From positions 62,001 to 126,000 of the forward strand of contig NZ_FLYE01000046.1 in NCBI RefSeq assembly GCF_900093605.1: a stretch of DNA of 64,000 bases. The letters run 5' to 3'. The notes under the pieces are model-generated. The model saw only the letters and a list, made by a program, of their open reading frames with translations, made no database searches and was not told the DNA's origin. The first letter of the stretch is position 1. Each line of letters opens with the position of its first letter. Shown here piece by piece: positions 1-9,183 of the stretch. The translations under genes were made by a program, and so were the position numbers. This DNA comes from Candidatus Terasakiella magnetica (GTDB taxonomy: Bacteria; Pseudomonadota; Alphaproteobacteria; Rhodospirillales; Terasakiellaceae).

Positions 1-462
1 CGCAAATCTTCCATGAATGCCATGGCAAATGGGGAAGAGCTTGCTTTGATGATGATTGATGTGGATCATTTTGCGCGCTTTAACGAACATCATGGACATC
101 AGGTTGGCGATCAGGTGTTAAAGCTGGTTGCGGTAACGATTGCTGAATGTATTAAAGGTCAAGATACGGCTGCACGTTACGGTGGGGATGAGTTTAGTGT
201 GATTTTACCACGCACCAGTTTGGATAATGCCATGAAACTGGCTGAAAATATCTGTAAACGGGTGAGTTCTAAAAACGTGATTAACCGCGCGACAGGCGAG
301 CGCCTTGGTAAAATTACCATGTCGGCAGGGGTTGCAACCTTTGAATATGGTGAACCGATCAGCCAGTTGTTGGTGCGTGCAGATCACGCCTTACAAGAGG
401 CCATGCGCAATGGTTATAATCAGGTTCTCACGCAAGTCGATCTTAAAGATTCTGTCGCTTAA
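1..462 (+). CDS. GGDEF-domain diguanylate cyclase, C-terminal part (5' end outside window)
   Basis: The reading frame is open from base 1, so this is the tail of a longer protein whose sensory or N-terminal part lies upstream of the window. The visible part is most of a GGDEF domain, which makes cyclic di-GMP from two GTP. A DVDHFARFNEHHGHQVGD segment is the metal/substrate loop, and an intact RYGGDEF signature follows. The inhibitory I-site normally reads RxxD just before this signature; here it reads KGQD, so product inhibition may be lost. The end of the domain has the usual SAGVAT and ADHAL motifs. An active enzyme is likely. What it senses cannot be told. Confidence 0.9.
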   Translation, partial: RKSSMNAMANGEELALMMIDVDHFARFNEHHGHQVGDQVLKLVAVTIAECIKGQDTAARYGGDEFSVILPRTSLDNAMKLAENICKRVSSKNVINRATGERLGKITMSAGVATFEYGEPISQLLVRADHALQEAMRNGYNQVLTQVDLKDSVA

Positions 463-530
463 AAAAACGCTGCTGCAAACTTTACGTTAACTCTTCTGCT
501 TCATGATAGCCTGTGAAAACTGCTATGAGT

Positions 531-545
531 GGAGGCGTTTTGGTG
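531..545 (+). promoter_or_regulatory. Ribosome binding site deciding the ClC start
   Basis: GGAGG at 531-535 with a 7-base spacer before GTG 543. The two earlier in-frame candidates (GTG 513, ATG 525) lack any purine-rich site. Confidence 0.55.
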
Positions 546-2318
546 AGCCAAGGTCGCAACAGGCCAAGTCCTTTTATTTTGTTTATGCGCAAGCTGGTGA
601 AAAACGATCAGCTTGTCATGACCTTATTGGCTGTTGTCATTGGGGGCTGTGTCGGTTCCTTAGCTATTCTATTCGTTGAAAAGATCGATTTTTTCCAATC
701 GCTATTTTTGGGCATAAGTGGAGCTTGGATTACAGAATATATTCGCGCCTTACCCGCATGGAAAGTGGTGATGATCCCAACCGTTGGCGGTTTGGGTGTG
801 GGGTTGCTGCTGTATTATTTTATGCCCGGTGGTAAACCTAAAGGCCCCGCAGATGTGATTGCGGCTTGTGAAGTTGGCGGTGGGCAAATGTCTTTAAAAG
901 AAGGTGTTGTCGCCCTTTTTGCCAGTACTTTTTCCCTTGCCTGTGGTGCCTCGGTCGGGCGTGAAGGCCCTGCGGTTCATATGGGGGCGACCTTTGCCTC
1001 ATGGGCATCAGATAAACTGCAAATGTCGCGCTCTAACACCCGTGTGCTTTTGGGTTGTGGGGTGGCGGCTGCTGTTTCAGCCTCTTTTAACGCGCCCATT
1101 GCCGGGGCGCTTTTTGCCCAAGAAGTTATCTTATCGCATTATGCCTTAAAAGCCTTTGCACCTGTGGTGATTGCCAGTGTATCGGGAACGGTGGTGGCCC
1201 ATCAGGTGGTGGGGAATGTAACGGCTTTTGAGCTTAAAGCTTATGAGTTAGGCTCATATCTGGAATTTCCCGCCTTTGTCGGGCTTGGCATTGCCAGTGG
1301 GCTTGTGGGCATTTTATTTGTGCGTGCAATTTTAAAAACCCAAAGCCAGACGGAGAAACTCCCCGGGCCGCAATGGTATAAGCCCGCACTTGGGGGCTTT
1401 TGCGTTGGCTTAATCGCCCTTTGGTTTCCCGAAGTGTTAGGTGTGGGTTATGAAGCGACCGACAATGCGTTGAAAGGCCAATATGGGCTGGCTTTGTTGT
1501 TTGGTCTTTTCGCCTTTAAATTTTTGGCAACGGTGATCTCGCTTGGCTTTGGCTTTGGCGGTGGTGTGTTTAGCCCGGCCCTTGTTATTGGGGCCATGTT
1601 GGGCGGCACCTATGGGACCATGGCAACTTCGCTTTATCCTGATCTTTCCTCAGGTGCGAGTGCCTATTCCCTTATCGGTATGGCGGCCATGGCCGCAGCC
1701 GTTTTGGGCGCGCCGATTTCAACAACCCTGATTGTGTTTGAACTGACAGGGGATTACTCCCTGACCATTGCGGTTATGTGTGGCTGTGTAATGGCGACGT
1801 TGGTCAATGACCAGATGGATCGTCAATCTTTCTTCTTAGAACAGCTTAAAGCCCGTGGCCTTGATTTGATGAATAATGTTAGTGGCCTCCTGTTACAGCA
1901 AGTAAAGGTCAGTGATATTCTCAAACAAGAAGGAACCTATGTAAGCGTTGATGCGCATTTGCCCCATATTCGCAAAAAACTGCTGCGCGCACCGGGCGGG
2001 CTTGTTTATGTCATTGCCCATGATCGACGTCTTTATGGGGTGATCACGTGGGAGCATTTGCCAGAAGATGCCTTTGAGGGCAATCTGGATGATCTGGTAA
2101 TCGCTGCTGATATTGCCGATACCCGACCGCCCGTGATTCAAATATCTGATACGCTGGATGTGGCCCAAGGAATTTTGGAAGAAGTGCCTTATCATCAAAT
2201 CGCTGTGGTGAACCCGGATGAGGGACGCGCGTATGTGGGCTGTATTGAAGAGCGTGAAGTGATGAATGCCTATAACGAGGAACTGCTGAAAAAACGCAAG
2301 CAGGAACATGGCGGCTAA
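543..2318 (+). CDS. ClC-family chloride channel/transporter with C-terminal CBS pair
   Basis: This is an integral membrane ClC protein that moves chloride, or exchanges chloride for protons, across the inner membrane. The pore motifs are visible: GREGPAVH with the gating glutamate, and GGGVFSPALVIGA matching GxFxP. The first selectivity motif is a variant, GGKPKGP, in place of GSGIP. Two CBS domains fill about the last 140 residues and probably bind nucleotides. The frame is open from a GTG at 513, but GGAGG at 531-535 sits 7 bases before the GTG at 543, so I place the start there (591 residues). The ATG at 525 has no ribosome site. It may be transcribed alone. Confidence 0.88.
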   Translation: MSQGRNRPSPFILFMRKLVKNDQLVMTLLAVVIGGCVGSLAILFVEKIDFFQSLFLGISGAWITEYIRALPAWKVVMIPTVGGLGVGLLLYYFMPGGKPKGPADVIAACEVGGGQMSLKEGVVALFASTFSLACGASVGREGPAVHMGATFASWASDKLQMSRSNTRVLLGCGVAAAVSASFNAPIAGALFAQEVILSHYALKAFAPVVIASVSGTVVAHQVVGNVTAFELKAYELGSYLEFPAFVGLGIASGLVGILFVRAILKTQSQTEKLPGPQWYKPALGGFCVGLIALWFPEVLGVGYEATDNALKGQYGLALLFGLFAFKFLATVISLGFGFGGGVFSPALVIGAMLGGTYGTMATSLYPDLSSGASAYSLIGMAAMAAAVLGAPISTTLIVFELTGDYSLTIAVMCGCVMATLVNDQMDRQSFFLEQLKARGLDLMNNVSGLLLQQVKVSDILKQEGTYVSVDAHLPHIRKKLLRAPGGLVYVIAHDRRLYGVITWEHLPEDAFEGNLDDLVIAADIADTRPPVIQISDTLDVAQGILEEVPYHQIAVVNPDEGRAYVGCIEEREVMNAYNEELLKKRKQEHGG

Positions 2319-2382
2319 TTCGTCTTAAAAAAACAATTGTTCTCTCTTTGTTTCTTTGAAATCTGGTGTTATAACCAGACGT

Positions 2383-4692
2383 ATGAACGATCCATTTGAA
2401 TTTAATGATGAGCATTTAGAGCCTGCGGAACCCAATGTTCCCCAAGGCCTACCGCCTTATGTGAGCGCCCTAAACCCAGAACAGCGTATGGCTGTTGAGG
2501 TGACAGACGGCCCTGTCTTGGTCTTGGCTGGTGCAGGAACGGGGAAAACCCGTGTTCTCACCACACGCTTGGCCCATATCATGGATTGCGGCTTGGCCTA
2601 TGCGGGCGAGATCATGGCAGTGACCTTTACCAACAAGGCCGCCATGGAAATGAAGGAACGGGTTGGTAGTATCTTGGGTCGCCCGGTTGAAGGCTGGTGG
2701 CTGGGCACGTTTCATGCGCTGGCGGCACGCATGGTGCGCGCCAATGCCGAAGTTGTCGGGCTGACCTCAAACTTCACTATCATTGATACGGATGACCAGA
2801 TCAGGCTGTTAAAGCGGATCATGGAAGCCGAAGGTGTCGATGAAAAGAAAAATCCGGCGCGCAACCTCATGGGGGTGATCCAACGTTGGAAAGATCGCGG
2901 CCTGACACCGGATAAAGTCTCCCCAAGTGAAGGCGCTGCGTTTGCAGATGGACATGCTGCGCGGATTTATAAAATTTATCAGGAACGTTTACAGCTGAAT
3001 AACGCCTGCGATTTTGGTGATCTATTGCTTCATGTACTCACCATCTTTTCCGAGCAGCCACAAATTTTAGAACAGTATCAGCGCCGTTTTCGCTATATTT
3101 TGGTGGATGAATATCAAGATACCAACGTGTCACAATATCTCTGGCTGCGCCTACTTGCCAAGCAACATAAAAACATCTGTTGTGTGGGCGATGATGATCA
3201 GTCGATCTATAGCTGGCGTGGGGCTGAAGTCACCAATATCCTGAAATTTGAAAAAGACTTCCCCGGTGCTAAAGTTATCCGGTTAGAGCGTAATTACCGT
3301 TCAACTGAACATATCCTTGGGGCGGCCTCGGGCCTGATTTCTTATAACGAAGATCGTTTGGGCAAGACGCTTCATCCCCAGCTTAAAGATGAAGACCCTA
3401 TCAAGGTGCGGGTGGAAAGCCTGTGGGATGGAGAGTCTGAAGCACGCTTTGTTGGTGATGAAATAGAAGCTTTGCAACGCAAGGGCCAAAGCCTGAATGA
3501 AATTGCCATTTTGGTGCGCGCAGGTTTTCAAACCCGCGAGTTTGAAGAGCGCATGATCACCCTTGGCCTGCCTTATAAAGTTGTTGGGGGCTTGCGTTTT
3601 TATGAGCGTGAAGAAATCCGCGATGCGCTGGCCTATTTGCGTGTGGTTAATCAGCCCAATGACAGTTTGGCTTTGGAGCGCATTATTAATAAGCCCGCAC
3701 GGGGTTTTGGGGCAAAGACCAAGGGCTTACAAACCCTGATGGAATATGCCCGTATCAATCAGGTGTCACTTTATTCAGCCGCGGTCACCTTGGTGGAAAC
3801 TGATGAGTTAAGTGCGAAGGCCCGTTCAGGTTTGCGTGAGCTTCTCATGGAGTTTGATACATGGCGCAAGCTAAAAGACGGCTTGGATGTGGATGAACTT
3901 GTCGGTCAGGTGCTTGATGAGTCCGGTTATATGGATTGGCGCGTTCAAGAATCGAAAAAGGGCAAGGATGTTAAGGCCCAAGGCCGCGTGGATAACTTAA
4001 AAGAACTGGTTTCTGGCCTGAAGGAATTTGAAAGCCTTGATGAGTTTTTAGAGCATGTCTCCTTGGTGATGGAAGTACAGGAAAAAGGCGATGATGCCAA
4101 AGTGACCATCATGACGCTCCATGCTGCCAAGGGGCTGGAATTTGACAATGTGTTTTTGCCCGGTTGGGAAGAAGGCACTTTTCCAAATCAGCGTGCCCTT
4201 GATGAGTCAGGCAATAGCGCGCTGGAAGAAGAACGCCGCTTAGGCTATGTGGGTATCACGCGCGCGCGCAAACGCTCCATTATTTCCTATGCATTGCGCC
4301 GTCGTATTTTCGGGCAATATAACGATATGTTGCCGTCACGTTTTGTCGATGAGCTACCTGATCAACATATTGAAACAGGTGGGGAAACCGGTACACCCTC
4401 TGGTGAGTACGGCGGTGGAAATTACGGTTTTGGTGGTTTTAATGATCGCAACCAGCAACGTTTTACCTATCGTGGAGAGCGTGAAAGCCGTAAAGAGAAA
4501 CTCATCACCATTGATGCTTATGATGTAAGTGTTTCTGATGCGCCAGATGGCGGCTTTAGAAAAGGTGATCATGTGCGCCATGGTAAATTTGGCACTGGCG
4601 TTGTGCTTAACGTTGATGGTAATAAGCTTGATATCGCCTTTGCCAAAGGTGGGCGCAAAAAAGTGATCGACAGTTTTGTCGAGAAAGTTTGA
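2383..4692 (+). CDS. uvrD: UvrD/PcrA-type superfamily 1 DNA helicase
   Basis: An ATP-dependent 3'-5' DNA helicase used in excision and mismatch repair and in clearing proteins from DNA. The motifs run in family order: LNPEQRMAV (Q motif), GAGTGKT (Walker A), DEYQDTN (motif II), DDDQSIYSWRGA (motif III), LERNYRST (motif IV), TLHAAKGLEFDNVF (motif V) and YVGITRAR (motif VI). A Gly-rich linker leads to a C-terminal Tudor-like tail containing GDHVRHGKFGTGVV, which is typical of PcrA/UvrD and is used to contact RNA polymerase. The frame opens at a TTG at 2356, but the ATG at 2383 gives the normal N-terminus and 769 residues. UvrD and PcrA cannot be told apart by sequence alone. Confidence 0.93.
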   Translation: MNDPFEFNDEHLEPAEPNVPQGLPPYVSALNPEQRMAVEVTDGPVLVLAGAGTGKTRVLTTRLAHIMDCGLAYAGEIMAVTFTNKAAMEMKERVGSILGRPVEGWWLGTFHALAARMVRANAEVVGLTSNFTIIDTDDQIRLLKRIMEAEGVDEKKNPARNLMGVIQRWKDRGLTPDKVSPSEGAAFADGHAARIYKIYQERLQLNNACDFGDLLLHVLTIFSEQPQILEQYQRRFRYILVDEYQDTNVSQYLWLRLLAKQHKNICCVGDDDQSIYSWRGAEVTNILKFEKDFPGAKVIRLERNYRSTEHILGAASGLISYNEDRLGKTLHPQLKDEDPIKVRVESLWDGESEARFVGDEIEALQRKGQSLNEIAILVRAGFQTREFEERMITLGLPYKVVGGLRFYEREEIRDALAYLRVVNQPNDSLALERIINKPARGFGAKTKGLQTLMEYARINQVSLYSAAVTLVETDELSAKARSGLRELLMEFDTWRKLKDGLDVDELVGQVLDESGYMDWRVQESKKGKDVKAQGRVDNLKELVSGLKEFESLDEFLEHVSLVMEVQEKGDDAKVTIMTLHAAKGLEFDNVFLPGWEEGTFPNQRALDESGNSALEEERRLGYVGITRARKRSIISYALRRRIFGQYNDMLPSRFVDELPDQHIETGGETGTPSGEYGGGNYGFGGFNDRNQQRFTYRGERESRKEKLITIDAYDVSVSDAPDGGFRKGDHVRHGKFGTGVVLNVDGNKLDIAFAKGGRKKVIDSFVEKV

Positions 4693-4743
4693 TCATAACT
4701 GTCAGCCTTGTTTGAGTATGGCCTGACAAAAGGGAAGAAATAA

Positions 4744-5619
4744 ATGTCCGATATATTGTGGCGCGTTGATGTGGCTGTAACGCCAGAGCTGGCTGATGCA
4801 TTTGAATATGCGTTGGAAGATTATTGCGCAGCGGTGACCCAGTATCTGGATGATGACGAACTAGCCCAACGCCTTGAAGCTTATGCAGATGTGAAACCTG
4901 ATGAAGCCGCGTTGCGGGCGTCGGTTGGCCTGGTTGCAAAGCGCATGGGTGTTGAGGTGCCTGAGGTGACGATAACTGAGGTGGAAAATAAAGATTGGCT
5001 GGCAGAATATGCCCGCAAATACCCACCGCTTTCTATTGGTCGCTATTTCATTTATGGCTCGCATTTTCAAGGCCCTTTACCCGCAGGTAAAATCGCGTTG
5101 AAGGTTGAGGCCGCAACGGCATTTGGCACAGGCGAACATGCCTCTACAAACGGGTGTTTACAGGCCTTGGACCGTTTGTCAAAACGCTATAAATTCAGCC
5201 AGCCGCTGGATATGGGCTGTGGGTCTGCGATCCTCGCCATGGCGATTGCCAAAACATGGAGCGCGCCAGTCGTTGCCAGTGATATTGATGCCCAGTCCGT
5301 TGATGTGGCGAAATATAATGCCGAGGTCAATGGCGTGGGCAGTTATATCCTGCCTGTCTGTGGTGATGGTTATGGCACACCGTCAGTTGCGCGCAATGGC
5401 CCCTATGACTTGATTATGGCCAATATTCTTGCGCGTCCTTTGTCTGCCATGGCAAAGGATTTGGCAAAAAATTTGCAACCCGGCGGCTTTGCTGTTTTGG
5501 CAGGTTTTTTAGAGCGCGATGCCAACTGGGTATTTGCCGCACACCGCTGTCATGGTCTGCGCCTTGTTGAGCGCATCAAGGTTGATGGTTGGCAGACGCT
5601 GGTTTTGCGCAAAGGCTAA
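4744..5619 (+). CDS. prmA: Ribosomal protein L11 methyltransferase
   Basis: Transfers methyl groups from S-adenosylmethionine to ribosomal protein L11 in the cytoplasm. The family signature GTGEHASTNGCLQAL lies just past the middle, followed by the SAM-binding loop DMGCGSAILAMA and the IMANILARPL motif near the active site. At 291 residues it has the normal length. An AGGGAAG site lies 8-14 bases before the ATG. It lies 51 bases after the helicase gene on the same strand and may be cotranscribed. PrmA is usually dispensable. Confidence 0.93.
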   Translation: MSDILWRVDVAVTPELADAFEYALEDYCAAVTQYLDDDELAQRLEAYADVKPDEAALRASVGLVAKRMGVEVPEVTITEVENKDWLAEYARKYPPLSIGRYFIYGSHFQGPLPAGKIALKVEAATAFGTGEHASTNGCLQALDRLSKRYKFSQPLDMGCGSAILAMAIAKTWSAPVVASDIDAQSVDVAKYNAEVNGVGSYILPVCGDGYGTPSVARNGPYDLIMANILARPLSAMAKDLAKNLQPGGFAVLAGFLERDANWVFAAHRCHGLRLVERIKVDGWQTLVLRKG

Positions 5620-5641
5620 CCAGCATCAAACCCCACGCTTT

Positions 5642-7336
5642 CTATGTACGAATGCTCCCTAAGAACCCGTTGACTTCTTCGTGTAAAAGGTCGGTTGGTT
5701 TTTTTAAGTCTTCAGCCGCCCATGTGACTTGAATGGCGGTGTTGTGCGATTGTGCAGCATTTCTTGTCATATTCACAATACGCTCAGCTACGGCCTGGGC
5801 ATCACGTGATACATTTTGCACATTTTCAGCAATATCACGCGTCGTGGCATCTTGTTCTTCAACAGAAGCCGCAATGGCCGCTGCAATCTGGTCGATCTGG
5901 TGAATGGTTGTTGAGATATCGGCAATGGCATCAACCGCTTCGCCTGTTGCACCTTGGATGGCATTGATCTGTTTTGCGATTTCGTCTGTGGCACTTGCGG
6001 TTTGATTGGCAAGGTTTTTCACTTCACTTGCCACAACGGCAAAGCCCTTGCCCGCATCACCTGCGCGTGCTGCTTCAATCGTGGCGTTCAGGGCAAGAAG
6101 GTTGGTCTGTTCTGCAATATCGGTAATCAGGCTTACCACCTCACCGATGCGTTGGGCTGCTTCTGCCAAACCATTAACTTTATCATTGGCATCTGTGGCT
6201 TTATTGACCGCTTGATTGGCAATATCGGTTGAGTGAGTAACTTGTTGACCGATTTCACTAATGGCAGATGACAGCTGTGAAGTGGCAGCAGCGACCGTAT
6301 CGGCATTGGTTGTTGTGCGCTCTGAGGCTTCAGCAACTTCCATGGATTGGCTGGTCTCATTATCAGATGAGCTGCGACCATTTGCACTGGCAACACTCAG
6401 GATATCACCTGTCTTTTCACCAAGGCTACCAATGACAGTGGAGACTGAGCTTTCCAGATGGTTGGCAAGGTTCATCATCTGCTGGCGGTTTTCTTCTTCA
6501 CGTTTTTGACGCTCAGTTTCCTGCTGTGTGCGCATGGTATCCATTTCAACCAGATTGTCTTTAAAGACGCTGAGGGCTGCGGCCATTTCACCAACTTCGT
6601 CACGGCGCTCATCATCAGGGATGGTGACGTTTAAATCACCATTTGCCAGTGATTGCATGGTTTTTGTCATAAAACGAACCGGGCGTGAAATACTGCCTGC
6701 CACCAACAAAGCAATAGCGAAAACACCGATGAGAACAATTACCAGAATAATGGCATCGGCTTGAATGGTTTGTTCAATACTGTCATTGGCACTTTCAAAC
6801 TGGGCATCAGCTTCTTCGCGCCATTTTTCAACCTGTGAGGCAACGCTTTGGTTAACTTGGGAGAATAGATCATCTGCTTCAAACATATAGATGACAGCCA
6901 TGGAAGCATCGCTTTCAGATGTTTCAATAACGTCTATTGCAGCCGTTGTATATTGGTCAAACAAGGTGATGATTTTATCGACGGTTTTCTTTTCTTCTCC
7001 AACAAACGGGTGTTTTTCAGAAAGAAGTCTGAGGTCAATCTTTAAGCCGTTGAGGTTAGATTTCAGCGATGCGCGCATGGCGTTGAGCGATTCTTCATCG
7101 GTCATATTGCTGGCACCCCAGCTGATCATACGAAAGAGACCACCGTTGAGCTCACTTAAGGATTCTTGAAAATCAAGGGCCTTAACGACCTTGGCTGTAT
7201 TTTCATTAAACAGTTCATCCATGGTGGTGCGAATGGTTTGAACACCAGTAAATGATAACCAGGATAAAAAGATCAATGCGATGGTGAAAATCACTGGAGA
7301 AACCAGCAGTTTCTTTGTAATGCTCCAGTTTTTCAT
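5642..7336 (-). CDS. Methyl-accepting chemotaxis protein
   Basis: A transmembrane chemoreceptor. A first membrane helix (about residues 10-30) and a second (about 190-215) flank a periplasmic helical sensor of roughly 160 residues. A HAMP domain ([18 protein letters not shown]) and a long cytoplasmic signalling domain follow. The hairpin tip is clear: [18 protein letters not shown], then [15 protein letters not shown]. The protein should feed the hybrid CheA encoded at 38.8 kb. The periplasmic part has no ligand motif I recognise, so the stimulus is unknown. The gene stands alone between two plus-strand genes, with a perfect 16-bp palindrome 23 bp upstream of its start. Confidence 0.93.
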   Translation of the reverse strand: MKNWSITKKLLVSPVIFTIALIFLSWLSFTGVQTIRTTMDELFNENTAKVVKALDFQESLSELNGGLFRMISWGASNMTDEESLNAMRASLKSNLNGLKIDLRLLSEKHPFVGEEKKTVDKIITLFDQYTTAAIDVIETSESDASMAVIYMFEADDLFSQVNQSVASQVEKWREEADAQFESANDSIEQTIQADAIILVIVLIGVFAIALLVAGSISRPVRFMTKTMQSLANGDLNVTIPDDERRDEVGEMAAALSVFKDNLVEMDTMRTQQETERQKREEENRQQMMNLANHLESSVSTVIGSLGEKTGDILSVASANGRSSSDNETSQSMEVAEASERTTTNADTVAAATSQLSSAISEIGQQVTHSTDIANQAVNKATDANDKVNGLAEAAQRIGEVVSLITDIAEQTNLLALNATIEAARAGDAGKGFAVVASEVKNLANQTASATDEIAKQINAIQGATGEAVDAIADISTTIHQIDQIAAAIAASVEEQDATTRDIAENVQNVSRDAQAVAERIVNMTRNAAQSHNTAIQVTWAAEDLKKPTDLLHEEVNGFLGSIRT

Positions 7337-7358
7337 GGCTCTACCTCTTTTGTCGATT

Positions 7359-7374
7359 ACAATAGCGCTATTGT
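7359..7374. promoter_or_regulatory. Perfect 16-bp palindrome upstream of the chemoreceptor gene
   Basis: ACAATAGCGCTATTGT is an exact inverted repeat with no spacer, centred about 30 bp upstream of the receptor start. The position suits an operator overlapping the promoter or leader. The binding protein is unknown. Confidence 0.4.
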
Positions 7375-7533
7375 TTGCTTGGCGAACAAATTATTTTATC
7401 AACTTCTTATATGCAAGATGAGCTTTGTAATAAATTGTAAGGAAGATGAATCAATCTCGCAGTTTCATTGACATTGAGCAAAAGTCTGCGTAGGTTGCCC
7501 AACGATTTTTGATTTCTTTCAGAACCATAAAAA

Positions 7534-9183
7534 ATGACTGCTTCACTGACACTTGCACTGGCTCAGCTCAACCCGACTGTTGGGGCCATTCATCATAATA
7601 TGAGCCTGTTAAAAACGGCCTTTGATAAGGCTGTTGATCAAAAGGCCGACCTGTTGGTGACGTCAGAACTTCTCAGTACAGGCTATCCCCCCGAAGATTT
7701 GGTGCTCAAACCTGCTTTTCAAGATGAAGTTGAAACAGCAGTTAATGGCTTTATTGAAAGCACAAAGGGCTGTGATACAGCTGTCTTGCTGGGGACACCT
7801 TGGCGCATTGAAGGCAAGCTTTATAACAGTGCCTTGATGATTGTTGATGGCGAGATCACCGATGTGGTGACCAAGCGTCATTTGCCCAATTACGGCGTAT
7901 TTGATGAAATCCGCTTTTTTGAAGAAGGGCGTGATAGCCGTATCATCAATTTTAAAGGCCATAAGCTGGGCGCGATGATCTGCGAAGATATGTGGTTTGA
8001 AGATGTGACGGCAGATTTGAAATATCAGGGCGCAGAAATGCTACTGGTGCTCAATGGCTCTCCCTTTGAAGCAGATAAACCGTCCTTGCGTTATGACCTT
8101 GCTAAAATGCGCACCCAAGAAGCAGGTGTGCCGCTTGTCTATGTCAATCAAGTCGGTGGGCAGGACGAATTGGTGTTTGATGGGGCTTCTTTTGTCATGT
8201 GTCCTGAGGGCGAACGTGTCTGCCTGATGAAACATTGGGATGAAGAACTCAGCCTTGTCACCCTCACTAACGATGGGATTATTCAAGGCCCGCAAGATGA
8301 AGATAGTGAAGGCTTAGAGGCCATCTATCAGGCCATGGTTTTGGGCTTGCGCGATTATGTGAATAAAAATGGATTTCCCGGTGTAGTCCTTGGGCTTTCA
8401 GGCGGGATTGATAGTGCGATCTCAGCAGCCGTCGCCGTAGATGCTTTGGGGGCCGATCGTGTAAAATGCGTGATGATGCCTTCACCTTATACCTCACAAG
8501 AAAGCCTTGAGGATGCCAAGGGTTGTGCCCAGTATCTAGGCGTGGAGTATGACAGTGTGTCTATTGAACCTGTGATGCAGGCTTATGATACCATGCTTTC
8601 GCCTCTCTTTGAGGGGCGCGACAAAGACATAACAGAAGAAAATATTCAATCACGCGCACGTGGTTTGTTGTTGATGGCGCTCTCTAACAAGTTTGGCCAT
8701 ATGCTTTTAACCACGGGCAACAAGTCTGAAATGTCGGTGGGCTATGCCACGATTTATGGTGACATGTGTGGTGGCTATTCTGTTTTAAAAGACGTTTATA
8801 AAATGACGGTCTTTGCCCTTTGTAAATGGCGCAATGACCATAAACCTGCGGGCTGCTTGGGCCCTGCTGGGCGTGTTATGCCCGATAATGTGATTTCCAA
8901 GCCGCCTTCGGCTGAGCTTCGCCCTGATCAAAAGGATGAAGACAGCCTTCCGCCTTACGAAATTCTTGATGACATACTGGAATGTTTAATCGAGAAAGAG
9001 TATTCCCTAGAAGATGTAGTGGCCTGTGGTCATGATGCAGATGTGGTGCGCCGTATCTGGAAGTTGCTGGACCGTGCTGAATATAAGCGCCGTCAAGCCC
9101 CTCCGGGTGTGAAAGTTACCTCACGTGCATTTGGCCGTGATCGCCGCTATCCCCTTACCAATGGTTTTACGAGTCTGATATGA
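7534..9183 (+). CDS. nadE: Glutamine-dependent NAD+ synthetase
   Basis: Catalyses the last step of NAD biosynthesis, amidating nicotinate adenine dinucleotide with ammonia released from glutamine. The N-terminal nitrilase-like amidase domain (about 1-260) has its catalytic Glu (TSELLSTGYPPEDL), Lys (VTKRHLPNYGVF) and Cys (GAMICEDMWF). The C-terminal synthetase domain (about 265-549) has the PP-loop LGLSGGIDSA and the TTGNKSEMSVGY motif. At 549 residues it is the standard two-domain form. Its stop codon overlaps the gltX start as ATGA, so the two are translationally coupled. Confidence 0.96.
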   Translation: MTASLTLALAQLNPTVGAIHHNMSLLKTAFDKAVDQKADLLVTSELLSTGYPPEDLVLKPAFQDEVETAVNGFIESTKGCDTAVLLGTPWRIEGKLYNSALMIVDGEITDVVTKRHLPNYGVFDEIRFFEEGRDSRIINFKGHKLGAMICEDMWFEDVTADLKYQGAEMLLVLNGSPFEADKPSLRYDLAKMRTQEAGVPLVYVNQVGGQDELVFDGASFVMCPEGERVCLMKHWDEELSLVTLTNDGIIQGPQDEDSEGLEAIYQAMVLGLRDYVNKNGFPGVVLGLSGGIDSAISAAVAVDALGADRVKCVMMPSPYTSQESLEDAKGCAQYLGVEYDSVSIEPVMQAYDTMLSPLFEGRDKDITEENIQSRARGLLLMALSNKFGHMLLTTGNKSEMSVGYATIYGDMCGGYSVLKDVYKMTVFALCKWRNDHKPAGCLGPAGRVMPDNVISKPPSAELRPDQKDEDSLPPYEILDDILECLIEKEYSLEDVVACGHDADVVRRIWKLLDRAEYKRRQAPPGVKVTSRAFGRDRRYPLTNGFTSLI

